In this document: positions 41,388-49,699 of the stretch, in pieces
How the letters are laid out: every line of letters starts with the position of its first letter
How positions within the stretch are numbered: the first letter of the stretch is position 1
NCBI GenBank assembly: GCA_035689345.1
Contig: DASSLR010000072.1
Span: forward strand, 1 to 63,002
From: CF-118 sp035689345
GTDB taxonomy: Bacteria > Chloroflexota > Dormibacteria > Dormibacterales > Dormibacteraceae
Reading direction: 5' to 3'
DNA length: 63,002 nt
The notes under the pieces: model-generated
Told to the model about the DNA's origin: nothing
Databases searched by the model: none
Seen by the model: only the letters and a program-made list of their open reading frames with translations
Translations under genes and position numbers: made by a program

Positions 41388-42131
41388 TCAGGTCGAATGC
41401 TGCTTGATGAAGCCCAGCATCCGGCGCCAGGCGTCGTCGCACGCTTCCTTCCATTCGTCGTAGGTCCGGTCGAAGAAGCTGTGCGGAGCTCCTCGGTAGA
41501 CGTGCTGCTCGAACGGCACGCCGGCCTTCTCGAGCTTGTCCTTGAACTCCATCGCCTGCTCCGGGGTCGTGGCCTGATCGTTGCCCGCGACCATGACGAG
41601 CAGCGGCGCTTTCATGCGCGGGATGTTCGGCTCGCACCGCCCAGGCCGGCCGTAGAAGCCGATGCAGCCGTTGATGCCCGGCTGGTCGGCCGACTGGTTC
41701 CACGAGTTGGAGCCGCCGAAGCAGAAGCCGACGGTGAACACCGACTTGACCGCTCCGCCGTCCTTTGATTTGAGGTAGGCGATGGCCGCCGCCGTGTCCC
41801 TGGCCACGCCCTCCGGCGTGGTCTGCTGCACGTGCGGCATGTACTCGAAGCTGTCGCTGCGATCGCCGGCGCCGGCGGTGCGGCCGAAGTAGTCGATGGC
41901 GACCGCGTCTACACCCGCTTCGGCGAAGCGCTGGGCCAGCTCCTTGTAGAACTGGTGCAGCCCGCGGACGTCGGGCAGGACCACCATGCCCGCGCCACCC
42001 GGTTTCTCGGCCCTCGCGAAGTGGGCCATGAGCTTGTTGCCGTCGGATGCGGTCAGCTCGAAATCGCCCTGATCGGCTGCGGCCCCGCTGATCGGCGGCA
42101 GGGGCGGCCTGGCTTCGTCGGTGTAGCACAT
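41388..42131 (-). CDS. Dienelactone hydrolase family protein
   Basis: 247 residues from ATG 42131. Alpha/beta hydrolase with the cysteine nucleophile typical of DLH in FTVGFCFGGSNSW, aspartate in VMVAGNDQATTPE and histidine in RGAPHSFFDRTYDE. PDVRGLHQFYKELAQRFAEAG matches the family N-terminus. Natural substrate unknown. Divergent from the DinB-like gene with 30 bp between starts. Confidence 0.9.
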   Translation of the reverse strand: MCYTDEARPPLPPISGAAADQGDFELTASDGNKLMAHFARAEKPGGAGMVVLPDVRGLHQFYKELAQRFAEAGVDAVAIDYFGRTAGAGDRSDSFEYMPHVQQTTPEGVARDTAAAIAYLKSKDGGAVKSVFTVGFCFGGSNSWNQSADQPGINGCIGFYGRPGRCEPNIPRMKAPLLVMVAGNDQATTPEQAMEFKDKLEKAGVPFEQHVYRGAPHSFFDRTYDEWKEACDDAWRRMLGFIKQHST

Positions 42132-42161
42132 GACTCGATTCTCCAATAGTCTGGAGCTGCA

Positions 42162-42680
42162 ATGAAGATCGAGAGCACGGCGTTCACGCAGGCCGACGTC
42201 GACAGCTTCCTCGACGAGCAGCTGGACCACGAGCGTTCGCACCTGGTCGAGAGGCTGGAAGCCGCATCCGCCCGGCTGATGGCGCTGGCCCCGCGGATCC
42301 CCGAAGGCCGGAGCGACGGCGACGCATGGACCGCGCACGAGACGCTCGCCCACGTGGCCGTGCTGTCGAAGTTCTACGGCGTGATGGTGCACCGGGTGGC
42401 AAGCGGCAAGATGACCGAGGTCGACCTTCTCGCCAACGTGAACCTGCGCGACGTGGCGGGGGACCAGATGGCTGCGATGACGCGGGACGAGCTGCTGCAG
42501 GCGATCCGTGCGGACCACGAGCGCACCGCGCAATTGCTACGCACCGCCGAGCCGGCGGCCTTGAGAAGATCGGTCACACTCACGAACGGTGACCGTGTCA
42601 CCGCCGAGTTCATCGCCCGGTATCCACTCATCAACCATCTCGAGCAGCACGTCGACCAGCTCGAGCGCCTGGTTTCCTAG
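42162..42680 (+). CDS. DinB/MDMPI-like four-helix bundle protein
   Basis: 172 residues, all helical. WTAHETLAHVAVLSKFYGVM and YPLINHLEQHVDQLERL give the three histidines spaced as in DinB_2 metal sites. Members include thiol-dependent (bacillithiol/mycothiol) transferases. GGAG and a TAGTCT box occur just before the ATG. Overlaps the convergent HIT gene by 4 bp. Confidence 0.8.
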   Translation: MKIESTAFTQADVDSFLDEQLDHERSHLVERLEAASARLMALAPRIPEGRSDGDAWTAHETLAHVAVLSKFYGVMVHRVASGKMTEVDLLANVNLRDVAGDQMAAMTRDELLQAIRADHERTAQLLRTAEPAALRRSVTLTNGDRVTAEFIARYPLINHLEQHVDQLERLVS

Positions 42681-43084
42681 CCCGCCGCCTTCTTCATCGC
42701 GCCGCGGATCGCCGCGGCCGCTTCGTCCATCACCTTCGGGTCCGGGTTCGGGTCCTGGTTGGCGAAGTCGAGATCCTGCATCCCGCGGATGGGCACGACG
42801 TGGATGTGCAGGTGCGGAACTTCCAGGCCGGCGATCATGACGCCGATTCGCGCGGGCTTGAACGCCGTCATCTGCGCGCGACCGACGAGCTGCGCGATCT
42901 CGGTCAGGTGCGCCAGCAGCCGCGGATCGACGTCAAGCCAGTGGTCGACTTCCACGCGCGGCACCACCAGCGTGTGACCGGGCCGCAGCGGGCGGTTGGA
43001 AAGGAAAGCCACCGCCTGCTCGTCCTGCCACACGAAGCGAGCGGGCAGCTCGCCGGCGATGATGCGGCTGAAAACGGAGGGCAC
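42677..43084 (-). CDS. HIT-family nucleotide hydrolase
   Basis: 135 residues, GTG start. VFSRIIAGELPARFVWQDE is the family opening and VPHLHIHVVPI the histidine triad (HxHxH). Hydrolyses or transfers AMP from adenylated compounds. Shares a 23-bp divergent promoter region with the ABC genes: TAGTCT (43096-43091) lies 6 bases before its start. Confidence 0.92.
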   Translation of the reverse strand: MPSVFSRIIAGELPARFVWQDEQAVAFLSNRPLRPGHTLVVPRVEVDHWLDVDPRLLAHLTEIAQLVGRAQMTAFKPARIGVMIAGLEVPHLHIHVVPIRGMQDLDFANQDPNPDPKVMDEAAAAIRGAMKKAAG

Positions 43085-43090
43085 GACCCA

Positions 43091-43100
43091 AGACTAATCT
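43091..43100. promoter_or_regulatory. Overlapping divergent -10 boxes (HIT and ABC genes)
   Basis: AGACTAATCT reads TAATCT on the plus strand (43095-43100, 7 bases before GTG 43108) and TAGTCT on the minus strand (43096-43091, 6 bases before GTG 43084). Both messages would be leaderless and the two start sites cannot easily be used at once. Confidence 0.5.
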
Positions 43101-43107
43101 TGAGCCC

Positions 43108-43988
<881 letters not shown>

Positions 43989-43992
<4 letters not shown>

Positions 43993-44756
43993 TGGGCCGC
44001 GTATTCCTGATGCAGACCCGCGCCGAGATGCTGAAATTCGTGCGCGTCCCGGCCTTCGGGTTCTTCAGCCTCCTGCTGCCGCTGATCATCTTTGTGTTCT
44101 TCGGCCTGCGGCAGGCGACCGTGCCGCTCTATCCGCACTCCGCCATCACCGTGGGCACGTACGTCATGACTTCGATGGCGGCGTACACGGTGGGCAATGT
44201 GATGGTGTTCTCTTTCGGCATGGCGCTCGCCATCGAGCGGGGCCAGAAGCAGGACGTGCTCCTTCGCGCCAGCCCGCTTCCTCCGGCGATCTATCTGCTG
44301 GCCAAGATCGTGAACGCGGCAATCTTCGCGCTCGTCGCGCTCGTCGTGCTCTTCGTGTTCGCTCACTTCTCGGCGCAGGTCGACCTCGCCACGGGCACCT
44401 GGGTGACGCTGGCGGCGCGACTGCTGCTCGGTTCGATCCCGTTCATCGGCCTCGGCCTCGGCTTTGGCTACCTCGCCAGCCCGAACTCCGCGCCCGCCTT
44501 GATCAACATCATCTACCTGCCCATCGCATTCGCCTCGGGAATCTTCATCCCGGTCAACCAGCTCCCCGATTTCATTCGCGGCCTCGCCCCTTACCTGCCG
44601 CTGAATCCGTTCGTCGAGCTCGGCTGGAACGCGATCGGGATTCCCACGGACCGCACAGTGACGACCGACGTCCTCTACCTGGTCGCATACGCGGTCGGTT
44701 TCTTCGCCCTGGCGGTGTGGGCCTACAGCCGCGACACCGCGTCCAAGTTCGCCTAG
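43989..44756 (+). CDS. ABC-2 type transporter permease
   Basis: 255 residues, six hydrophobic helices, start overlapping the ATPase stop by 4 bp. The short ABC-2 architecture (YLPIAFASGIFIPVNQLPDFIRGLAPYLPLNPFVE) matches DrrB-like half-exporters. Works as a dimer with the upstream ATPase. Convergent 4-bp overlap with the PfkB gene. Confidence 0.92.
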
Positions 44757-45721
44757 TCGAAGAATTTCTTCGGCAGGGCGGCCCCGAAAGCATCGCGGTA
44801 GCGATCCGCGAACTCCTCCCTGGCGTAGGCGTGCTCCGCGGTGCCGACCTGCTCGATGGCGTACGTGGCCGCGAGCGAGGCGACTCGGCCGGCGGTCGCG
44901 ATGTCGAGGCCGCGCAGCAGTCCGGCCACTAGGCCCGCGCGGTACGCGTCACCCGCCCCGGTGGGGTCGGCCTCGCGCCGCGCCGGCGCGGGCGGGATCT
45001 CCGTGGTCCCGTCGCGGCTGGCTATGCGCGAGCCCAGGCGACCCAGCGTGGTCACGACCATGTCGGCGCACTGGAGAAGGCGGTCGTCGTCGCAAGTCAT
45101 CCGTTGCTTGACCAGCTCGATCTCGTAGTCGTTGCCGATGAGGATCCACGCGCCGGTGGCCGCGGTGTCGAGGTCGGAGCCGCTCAGGTGGGGCAGCTGG
45201 TGCGCGGGGTCGAACACGAAGCGCACGCCGCGCTCGCGACACTCCGCCGCCAGCCGCATCATGGCCGCCGGATCGTTCGGGCCGATGACCACGGCCTCGA
45301 CATCGGGCGGCGCGTCGTCCAGGCCGAGAATCGCGGCTTTGCGCATGGCGCCGCCGTAGTAGCCGGTGATCTGGTTGTCGTCCATGTCGGTCGTCGTGAA
45401 CCCGGTGGCGGTGATCTCGCCTTCCATCAGGCGCAGCCCACGGCAATCGATCCCGCGTTCTTCCAGCCACGCGCGGTACTCCGCGGCGTCGCTGCCGGCG
45501 GTTGCCAGCACCGCGCACGGATAGCCGAGCAGCGAGAGGTTGTAGGCGTAGTTGCCGGCCACCCCTCCCCGGCGCTTGTGCAGGTCGTCGACGAGGAAGC
45601 TCAGGTTGAGGATGTGCGTCTTGTCCGGGAGGATGTGCTCCCGAAACCGGCCCTTGAAGTTGAGGATGTAGTCGTACGCGATCGACCCTGTGCAGACGAC
45701 CATCTGGGCGAACCGTAGCAA
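44753..45721 (-). CDS. PfkB-family carbohydrate/nucleoside kinase
   Basis: 322 residues. N-terminal GSIAYDYILNFKGRFREHI and RRGGVAGNYAYNLSLLG, and the C-terminal anion-hole motif DPTGAGDAYRAGLVAGLL with the catalytic aspartate. The overall sequence is closest in style to adenosine-kinase-like members. Not linked to a sugar locus here; 48 bp downstream of the basic-protein gene, separated by a terminator. Confidence 0.9.
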   Translation of the reverse strand: MLRFAQMVVCTGSIAYDYILNFKGRFREHILPDKTHILNLSFLVDDLHKRRGGVAGNYAYNLSLLGYPCAVLATAGSDAAEYRAWLEERGIDCRGLRLMEGEITATGFTTTDMDDNQITGYYGGAMRKAAILGLDDAPPDVEAVVIGPNDPAAMMRLAAECRERGVRFVFDPAHQLPHLSGSDLDTAATGAWILIGNDYEIELVKQRMTCDDDRLLQCADMVVTTLGRLGSRIASRDGTTEIPPAPARREADPTGAGDAYRAGLVAGLLRGLDIATAGRVASLAATYAIEQVGTAEHAYAREEFADRYRDAFGAALPKKFFD

Positions 45722-45758
45722 GAAAGAAGAAGGGCGGCCCGCGATGGACCGCCCTTCA
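45721..45758 (-). terminator. Intrinsic terminator after the basic-protein gene
   Basis: Minus strand: hairpin GAAGGGCGG...CCGCCCTTC (45758-45730) with a short loop, followed by the T-rich TTCTTTCTT (45729-45721). It separates the gene at 45770-46279 from the PfkB kinase. Confidence 0.7.
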
Positions 45759-45769
45759 GGGTGGGGTGA

Positions 45770-46279
45770 CTAGGCCGCGCGGCGGCGCGAGCGGCGAGTA
45801 GCCGGGCGGCGGGTCGTGGTCGCCGGCTTCGACGCCGGCGTCAGCTCGCTGGCGTTCTCGAAACGGGTCGCCACGCGGGCGACCGACTTGAACTGGCGGT
45901 TGAAGAACTTCAACGTCCGCTTGGCGGCGTCGCCGACCATGTCCGGCCGCTTCGCCTGGGACTTGATCTGGCGCAGCCCGCGCAGCACGACCTTCTCCGG
46001 GGCCAGCTCGCCGGCCACGTTGACCGCCGACTTCTGGACGGTGTTCGCGGTCTTGCGGATGACCTTGAAGGCCCCCAACGCCGGCTCAGCCGCGGCGTTC
46101 AGCCTGGCGTTCACACGGCGGTTGATCTTGCGCGCCGCCGGCGTGCCCTTGCGCTCCAGGCCCTTGACCTGCCGACGCACCGAGCCGATCGGGTCGGAAG
46201 CCACCTCGGCCGCCGTCTCTGCGGCGCCAAACGCCACCTGTTCGACCGTGTCGGTGATCTCCTTGATGTCAGTGCTCAT
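45770..46279 (-). CDS. Basic, alanine-rich helical protein (phasin- or histone-like)
   Basis: 169 residues, rich in K/R/A. Amphipathic helices dominate (about 5-130: DTVEQVAFGAAETAAEV ... LGAFKVIRKTANTVQKSAV) and the tail TTTRRPATRRSRRRAA is strongly basic, as in histone H1-like proteins of actinobacteria; the front resembles phasins. May bind DNA or lipid granules. It has a near-consensus promoter with a palindromic operator over the -10 and its own terminator, so it is a single regulated unit. Confidence 0.6.
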   Translation of the reverse strand: MSTDIKEITDTVEQVAFGAAETAAEVASDPIGSVRRQVKGLERKGTPAARKINRRVNARLNAAAEPALGAFKVIRKTANTVQKSAVNVAGELAPEKVVLRGLRQIKSQAKRPDMVGDAAKRTLKFFNRQFKSVARVATRFENASELTPASKPATTTRRPATRRSRRRAA

Positions 46280-46315
46280 GGCTAACCTCTCCTCTTGGGA
46301 CTTGTTGGTCTCTGT

Positions 46316-46356
46316 TGACGCAATGCATTATAACGCATTGCGTCACGTCGTGTCAA
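46316..46356 (-). promoter_or_regulatory. Strong promoter with perfect operator palindrome
   Basis: Minus strand: TTGACA (46356-46351), 18 bases, TATAAT (46332-46327), the most consensus-like promoter in the window. A perfect inverted repeat, arms TGACGCAATGC (46316-46326) and GCATTGCGTCA (46335-46345) around 8 bases, is centred on the -10 box. This is the geometry of a repressor operator (TetR- or GntR-like). The -35 overlaps the stop codon of the upstream gene. Confidence 0.8.
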
Positions 46357-46664
46357 GTCGCCGCAAGGCGGTCGATGAGCTCCTGGGCGAAGGCGCCAAA
46401 CACGTCGTAGTGAGCCACTCGCCGGCGCTTCTCAGGCTGGATCCAATCGGGCCGCAGCCCGTACCTGCGGCCCCACGCTTCGAGCTGGGCGCGCAGCCCG
46501 ATCACGTGCAGAAACGGACGCTCCCGGCGCATGCCGCGGATGGTCGAGCCGTGGTAGTAGTCGAAGTTGCGGTGCACGGCGATGCCGCCCGCTTCGGCGA
46601 ATGCGATCGCCTCCTTGATCTGCCGGCGCTCGAAGTAGCGCTCGGGAGGCGCGTCCGGGCTCAC
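46353..46664 (-). CDS. Small conserved protein resembling DUF4031
   Basis: 103 residues from GTG 46664, overlapping the helicase stop (GTGA). FLHVIGLRAQLEAWGRRYGL and RPDWIQPEKRRRVAHYDVFG resemble the DUF4031 pattern (HLxS-x-ELHxFA...GL...WFQ...HYD). The front IKEAIAFAEAGGIAVHRN is unassigned. Coupled translation to the helicase-nuclease genes hints at a repair link, but no function can be read. Confidence 0.55.
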   Translation of the reverse strand: MSPDAPPERYFERRQIKEAIAFAEAGGIAVHRNFDYYHGSTIRGMRRERPFLHVIGLRAQLEAWGRRYGLRPDWIQPEKRRRVAHYDVFGAFAQELIDRLAAT

Positions 46665-49600
46665 CGCCGGTCTTTGCAGATCGGCCGGTAGGCACAGAGC
46701 ACGCAGGGTCGGTCGGCGTGCTCCGGACCGAGCGCAAAATCGCGTTGCGTGATCCTGCGCACGGCTGCGGCCACACGTGACTCGACCGCGGAATCGTCGG
46801 GCGTCACGGGGATGGCTTCGCCGCGCCGCATGTCGAAGAGCACAAGGTCGGGTGTTGTGCCGCCCGGAAGCAGGCCGCGGCCCGCGGCCAGGCCGTACAG
46901 CCGCAGCTGCAGCGCGTACGCGTCGCGCAGCCTGGCGTCCAGCGTCGCGTTGGTCTTGTAGTCGACGAGGACCGTCCGACCGTCCACCTCGCAAACGCGG
47001 TCGACGAGTCCCCGCACCCTCGCGCCGCCAAGCCGCATGTTGAACTCGACCTCGACGCCCAGCGTGCGCGCGCGCGCGAGCGGGTTCGCCGCGTACCGCT
47101 CGAGCATGGCGACGCCATCCTCGGGCCCGCTGTACAGCGCGTGCAGGTCGGCGTCGGGGCCAGCGGCGTGCCACGCGGCGAGCGTCGCGTGCACCGCGGC
47201 GCCGAGCTCGCTCGAGCGCGAGTCGCGCGCGGCTCGATTGAGCAGCTCGTCGGGCGGCGCCGGCACACCCCAAACCTTGCGAAAGCGGTAGCGGACGGGG
47301 CACAGCTCGAAGTCGTGCAGCTCCGAGAAGCTCAGCTCCAGCTCCTGCGGGGCGGCCGGTGTGCCGCTCTCCGCGCGCGGACGCACGCGCTCGTAGCTGT
47401 CGAGCACTTCGCCGACCAGCGCGGCCGTGCCGTTCCTCGCCTCCGCGGCTTGCTCGAGCGCCGGGAGCTCCAGCTGCTCGGCCTCGACCACCGTCGCCTC
47501 CTCGGGATGAGCCAGCGCCCAGCTCAGGATCTCCGCGAAGTGGTCGTGCTCACCGACCTCCACCTCGGCCGAGGTCTGCTCCTCACGAGTCGCGGTGACG
47601 TACAGCTCGTCCCTGGCGCGCGTAAGCCCGACGTACACGACGCGCCGACGCTCCCCGGTGGCGAGCGCCACCGCCGGCGCGCCAGGCGATGTCTCGACGT
47701 AGCGCGGATGCTTCTCTCCCCGCCAGCTCTTCATGACGAAGCCCAGCCCGTCAGGGTCGAAGAAGAGCCGCTCGGTGTCGCGTGGTCGCGGCGGCCGAAG
47801 GTTGACGAGGAAAACCACCGGAAACTCCAGACCCTTGGCCGAATGGATGGTGAGCAGCGACACGGCGTCTGCCGTGGCGATCCGCTCGAGCGCCTCGCCG
47901 ACCGGCAGGTCGGCGTCGATGATCTGGTCCAGGTGCCTGACGAAGTCGCCGATCCCCGCCAGCACGAGGTCGCGCTCGAAGTAGGCCGCGAGCTGGAACA
48001 CCTTGCGCAGGTTGAGCAGCGCTCGCGGGCTGCCGTCGCGCTGCGCGCGCAGCTCGGCCCAACGCAGGTAGCCGGATTCCTCGAGCAGGCGGTTCAGGAT
48101 GTCGGCGACCGTGAGCGCGTCGCGCATGCCGCCGAGCCTGTCGGAGATGGCGACGAGCGCCGCCGCCTGGGCCGCCACCCGAGGCTCCATCTCGGGAAAG
48201 CCGTCCCTCCGCGATTCCTCGAAGCAGTCACGCAGCCTCATGCCTCGACGCTCGAACCGCCGCGACGCGAGGCGGTAGAGCCCCCGGTCGTCGAGGCGCA
48301 CGATCGGGCCCTGCAGGACGCGCACGAGCGCGCCGTCGTCCATCGGGTTCTCGGTCAGCCGCAGGAGTCCGAGCACGTCCTTTATTTCTTGCCTGTCGAA
48401 GAAGCCCGAACCGCCGCTCGTGAGATACGGGATTCCCTGCCGCCGCAGCTCGTCCTCGAACTCGCGCGGGAGCATGCGCACCGAATGCGACAGGACCGCG
48501 ATGTCGGAGAGTTTCCGGCCGCCGCGATGCAGTCGCCGGATCGACTCGGCCACCGAACGCGCCTCGGTGCGCGAGTCGGGGGCCATGAGCACCGTCACAG
48601 GCCGGCCGCCCGCGCCACGGGTGGCGACCAGCTCGGGCTCGTCCGCGAAGTCGGCGTCGCGGCGGATGAAGTCGGTGGCGCAGTCGAGGATCTCCTGGTA
48701 AGAGCGCCGGTTGTGCGTGAGCGGCAGGCGCCTGCCGCCGAACCGGCTGCGAATGTTCTCGATCTCCGCGTCGCGCCACCCGTAGATGGATTGCTTGGCG
48801 TCGCCGACGACGGAGACGTTGCCGAACGCATCGGCCGCCAGCAGCCGGATGAGGTCGAGCTGGATCCGGTTCGTGTCCTGGAACTCGTCGACGAGCAGAT
48901 AGCGGAACCGCTCGCGGCATCGCGCACGAAACTCGGGCACGCGCTCGAGCGCGTCGATGACCGCGAGGATGAGGTCGTCGAAGTCGCGCAGGCCCGCTTC
49001 GGCGAGCGACTCCTCATACGTGCGGTAGATGAGGAACAGCACGTCGATGGCCTCACGCTCCGCTTTCGCCGCGAGCGCGGGATTGCCCTCTTCCTGGTTG
49101 CCGTTCGCCGCCACCGGAGGCCAGTGCGTCAGGTGCAGCTCGTGCGCTCGCCTGTGAAAGCTGTCCGGGCGGATGCCGCGGCCTTTCAGCTTCAACACAA
49201 AGCGCAGACCGAGGCGCAGGAGGTCGTCGAGCTCTTCGACGCCGAGGGCAGTGAACGAGTCAGGGTCGAGCGGCGCCGCCGCACCGCTGCTGAGCTTCGC
49301 GATCAGCCCCTGCTCGAAAAGGCGCTGGCCGGCGTCGTCCAGCACGCGCAGCTCGCGCGGTGCGCCCACGAGGTACGCGAACTCTTCGAGGAGGCGCGCG
49401 CAGGTGCCGTGGAACGTGCCGATCCACGCGCTGTCCATCATCTGTGTGCCTAGCTCGGGCCGGCGCCGCGCCAGCTCGGCCGTTATCCGCTCGCGAAGCT
49501 CGTCCGCCGCGCGGTCGTTGAACGTGACCGCCAGGATCCTGTCGGGCGGAACGCCCTGTTCCACGAGCCAGCAGAAGCGCTCGGTCGCCGTGTACGTCTT

Positions 49601-49699
49601 GCCCGTGCCCGGGCCGGCGGCGATGAGGAAAGCGCCATCCGGGCCTGCGTGTGCGGCCGCGGCCTGCTCGGCGCTGAGCGATGTGGCCACGCTACTCAT
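46661..49699 (-). CDS. UvrD/RecB-type helicase with Fe-S nuclease domain (second subunit, AdnAB-like)
   Basis: 1012 residues from ATG 49699. Superfamily 1 motor: Q-like SLSAEQAAAAHAG, Walker A AAGPGTGKTYTA, motif II LLVDEFQDTNRIQLDL, motif IV-VI including TIHSAKGLEFPVVFLVN and YVGLTRARDELYV. The C-terminal PD-(D/E)XK nuclease has GLVDRVCEVDG, LVDYKTNATLD and cysteines in FELCPVRYRF and CVLCAYRPIC that would hold a 4Fe-4S cluster, as in AddB/AdnAB. ATGA overlap with the partner gene. Double-strand break resection is the expected role. Confidence 0.9.
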   Translation of the reverse strand: MSSVATSLSAEQAAAAHAGPDGAFLIAAGPGTGKTYTATERFCWLVEQGVPPDRILAVTFNDRAADELRERITAELARRRPELGTQMMDSAWIGTFHGTCARLLEEFAYLVGAPRELRVLDDAGQRLFEQGLIAKLSSGAAAPLDPDSFTALGVEELDDLLRLGLRFVLKLKGRGIRPDSFHRRAHELHLTHWPPVAANGNQEEGNPALAAKAEREAIDVLFLIYRTYEESLAEAGLRDFDDLILAVIDALERVPEFRARCRERFRYLLVDEFQDTNRIQLDLIRLLAADAFGNVSVVGDAKQSIYGWRDAEIENIRSRFGGRRLPLTHNRRSYQEILDCATDFIRRDADFADEPELVATRGAGGRPVTVLMAPDSRTEARSVAESIRRLHRGGRKLSDIAVLSHSVRMLPREFEDELRRQGIPYLTSGGSGFFDRQEIKDVLGLLRLTENPMDDGALVRVLQGPIVRLDDRGLYRLASRRFERRGMRLRDCFEESRRDGFPEMEPRVAAQAAALVAISDRLGGMRDALTVADILNRLLEESGYLRWAELRAQRDGSPRALLNLRKVFQLAAYFERDLVLAGIGDFVRHLDQIIDADLPVGEALERIATADAVSLLTIHSAKGLEFPVVFLVNLRPPRPRDTERLFFDPDGLGFVMKSWRGEKHPRYVETSPGAPAVALATGERRRVVYVGLTRARDELYVTATREEQTSAEVEVGEHDHFAEILSWALAHPEEATVVEAEQLELPALEQAAEARNGTAALVGEVLDSYERVRPRAESGTPAAPQELELSFSELHDFELCPVRYRFRKVWGVPAPPDELLNRAARDSRSSELGAAVHATLAAWHAAGPDADLHALYSGPEDGVAMLERYAANPLARARTLGVEVEFNMRLGGARVRGLVDRVCEVDGRTVLVDYKTNATLDARLRDAYALQLRLYGLAAGRGLLPGGTTPDLVLFDMRRGEAIPVTPDDSAVESRVAAAVRRITQRDFALGPEHADRPCVLCAYRPICKDRR

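Noticed and set aside
47141..49453. Plus-strand open frame of 770 codons, and other long antisense frames (for example 1645-2877 minus, 16206-17291 plus, 18416-19720 plus)
   Set aside because: They lie opposite well-identified genes and translate to arginine-, histidine- or aspartate-rich sequence with no domain, the usual shadow in GC-rich DNA.
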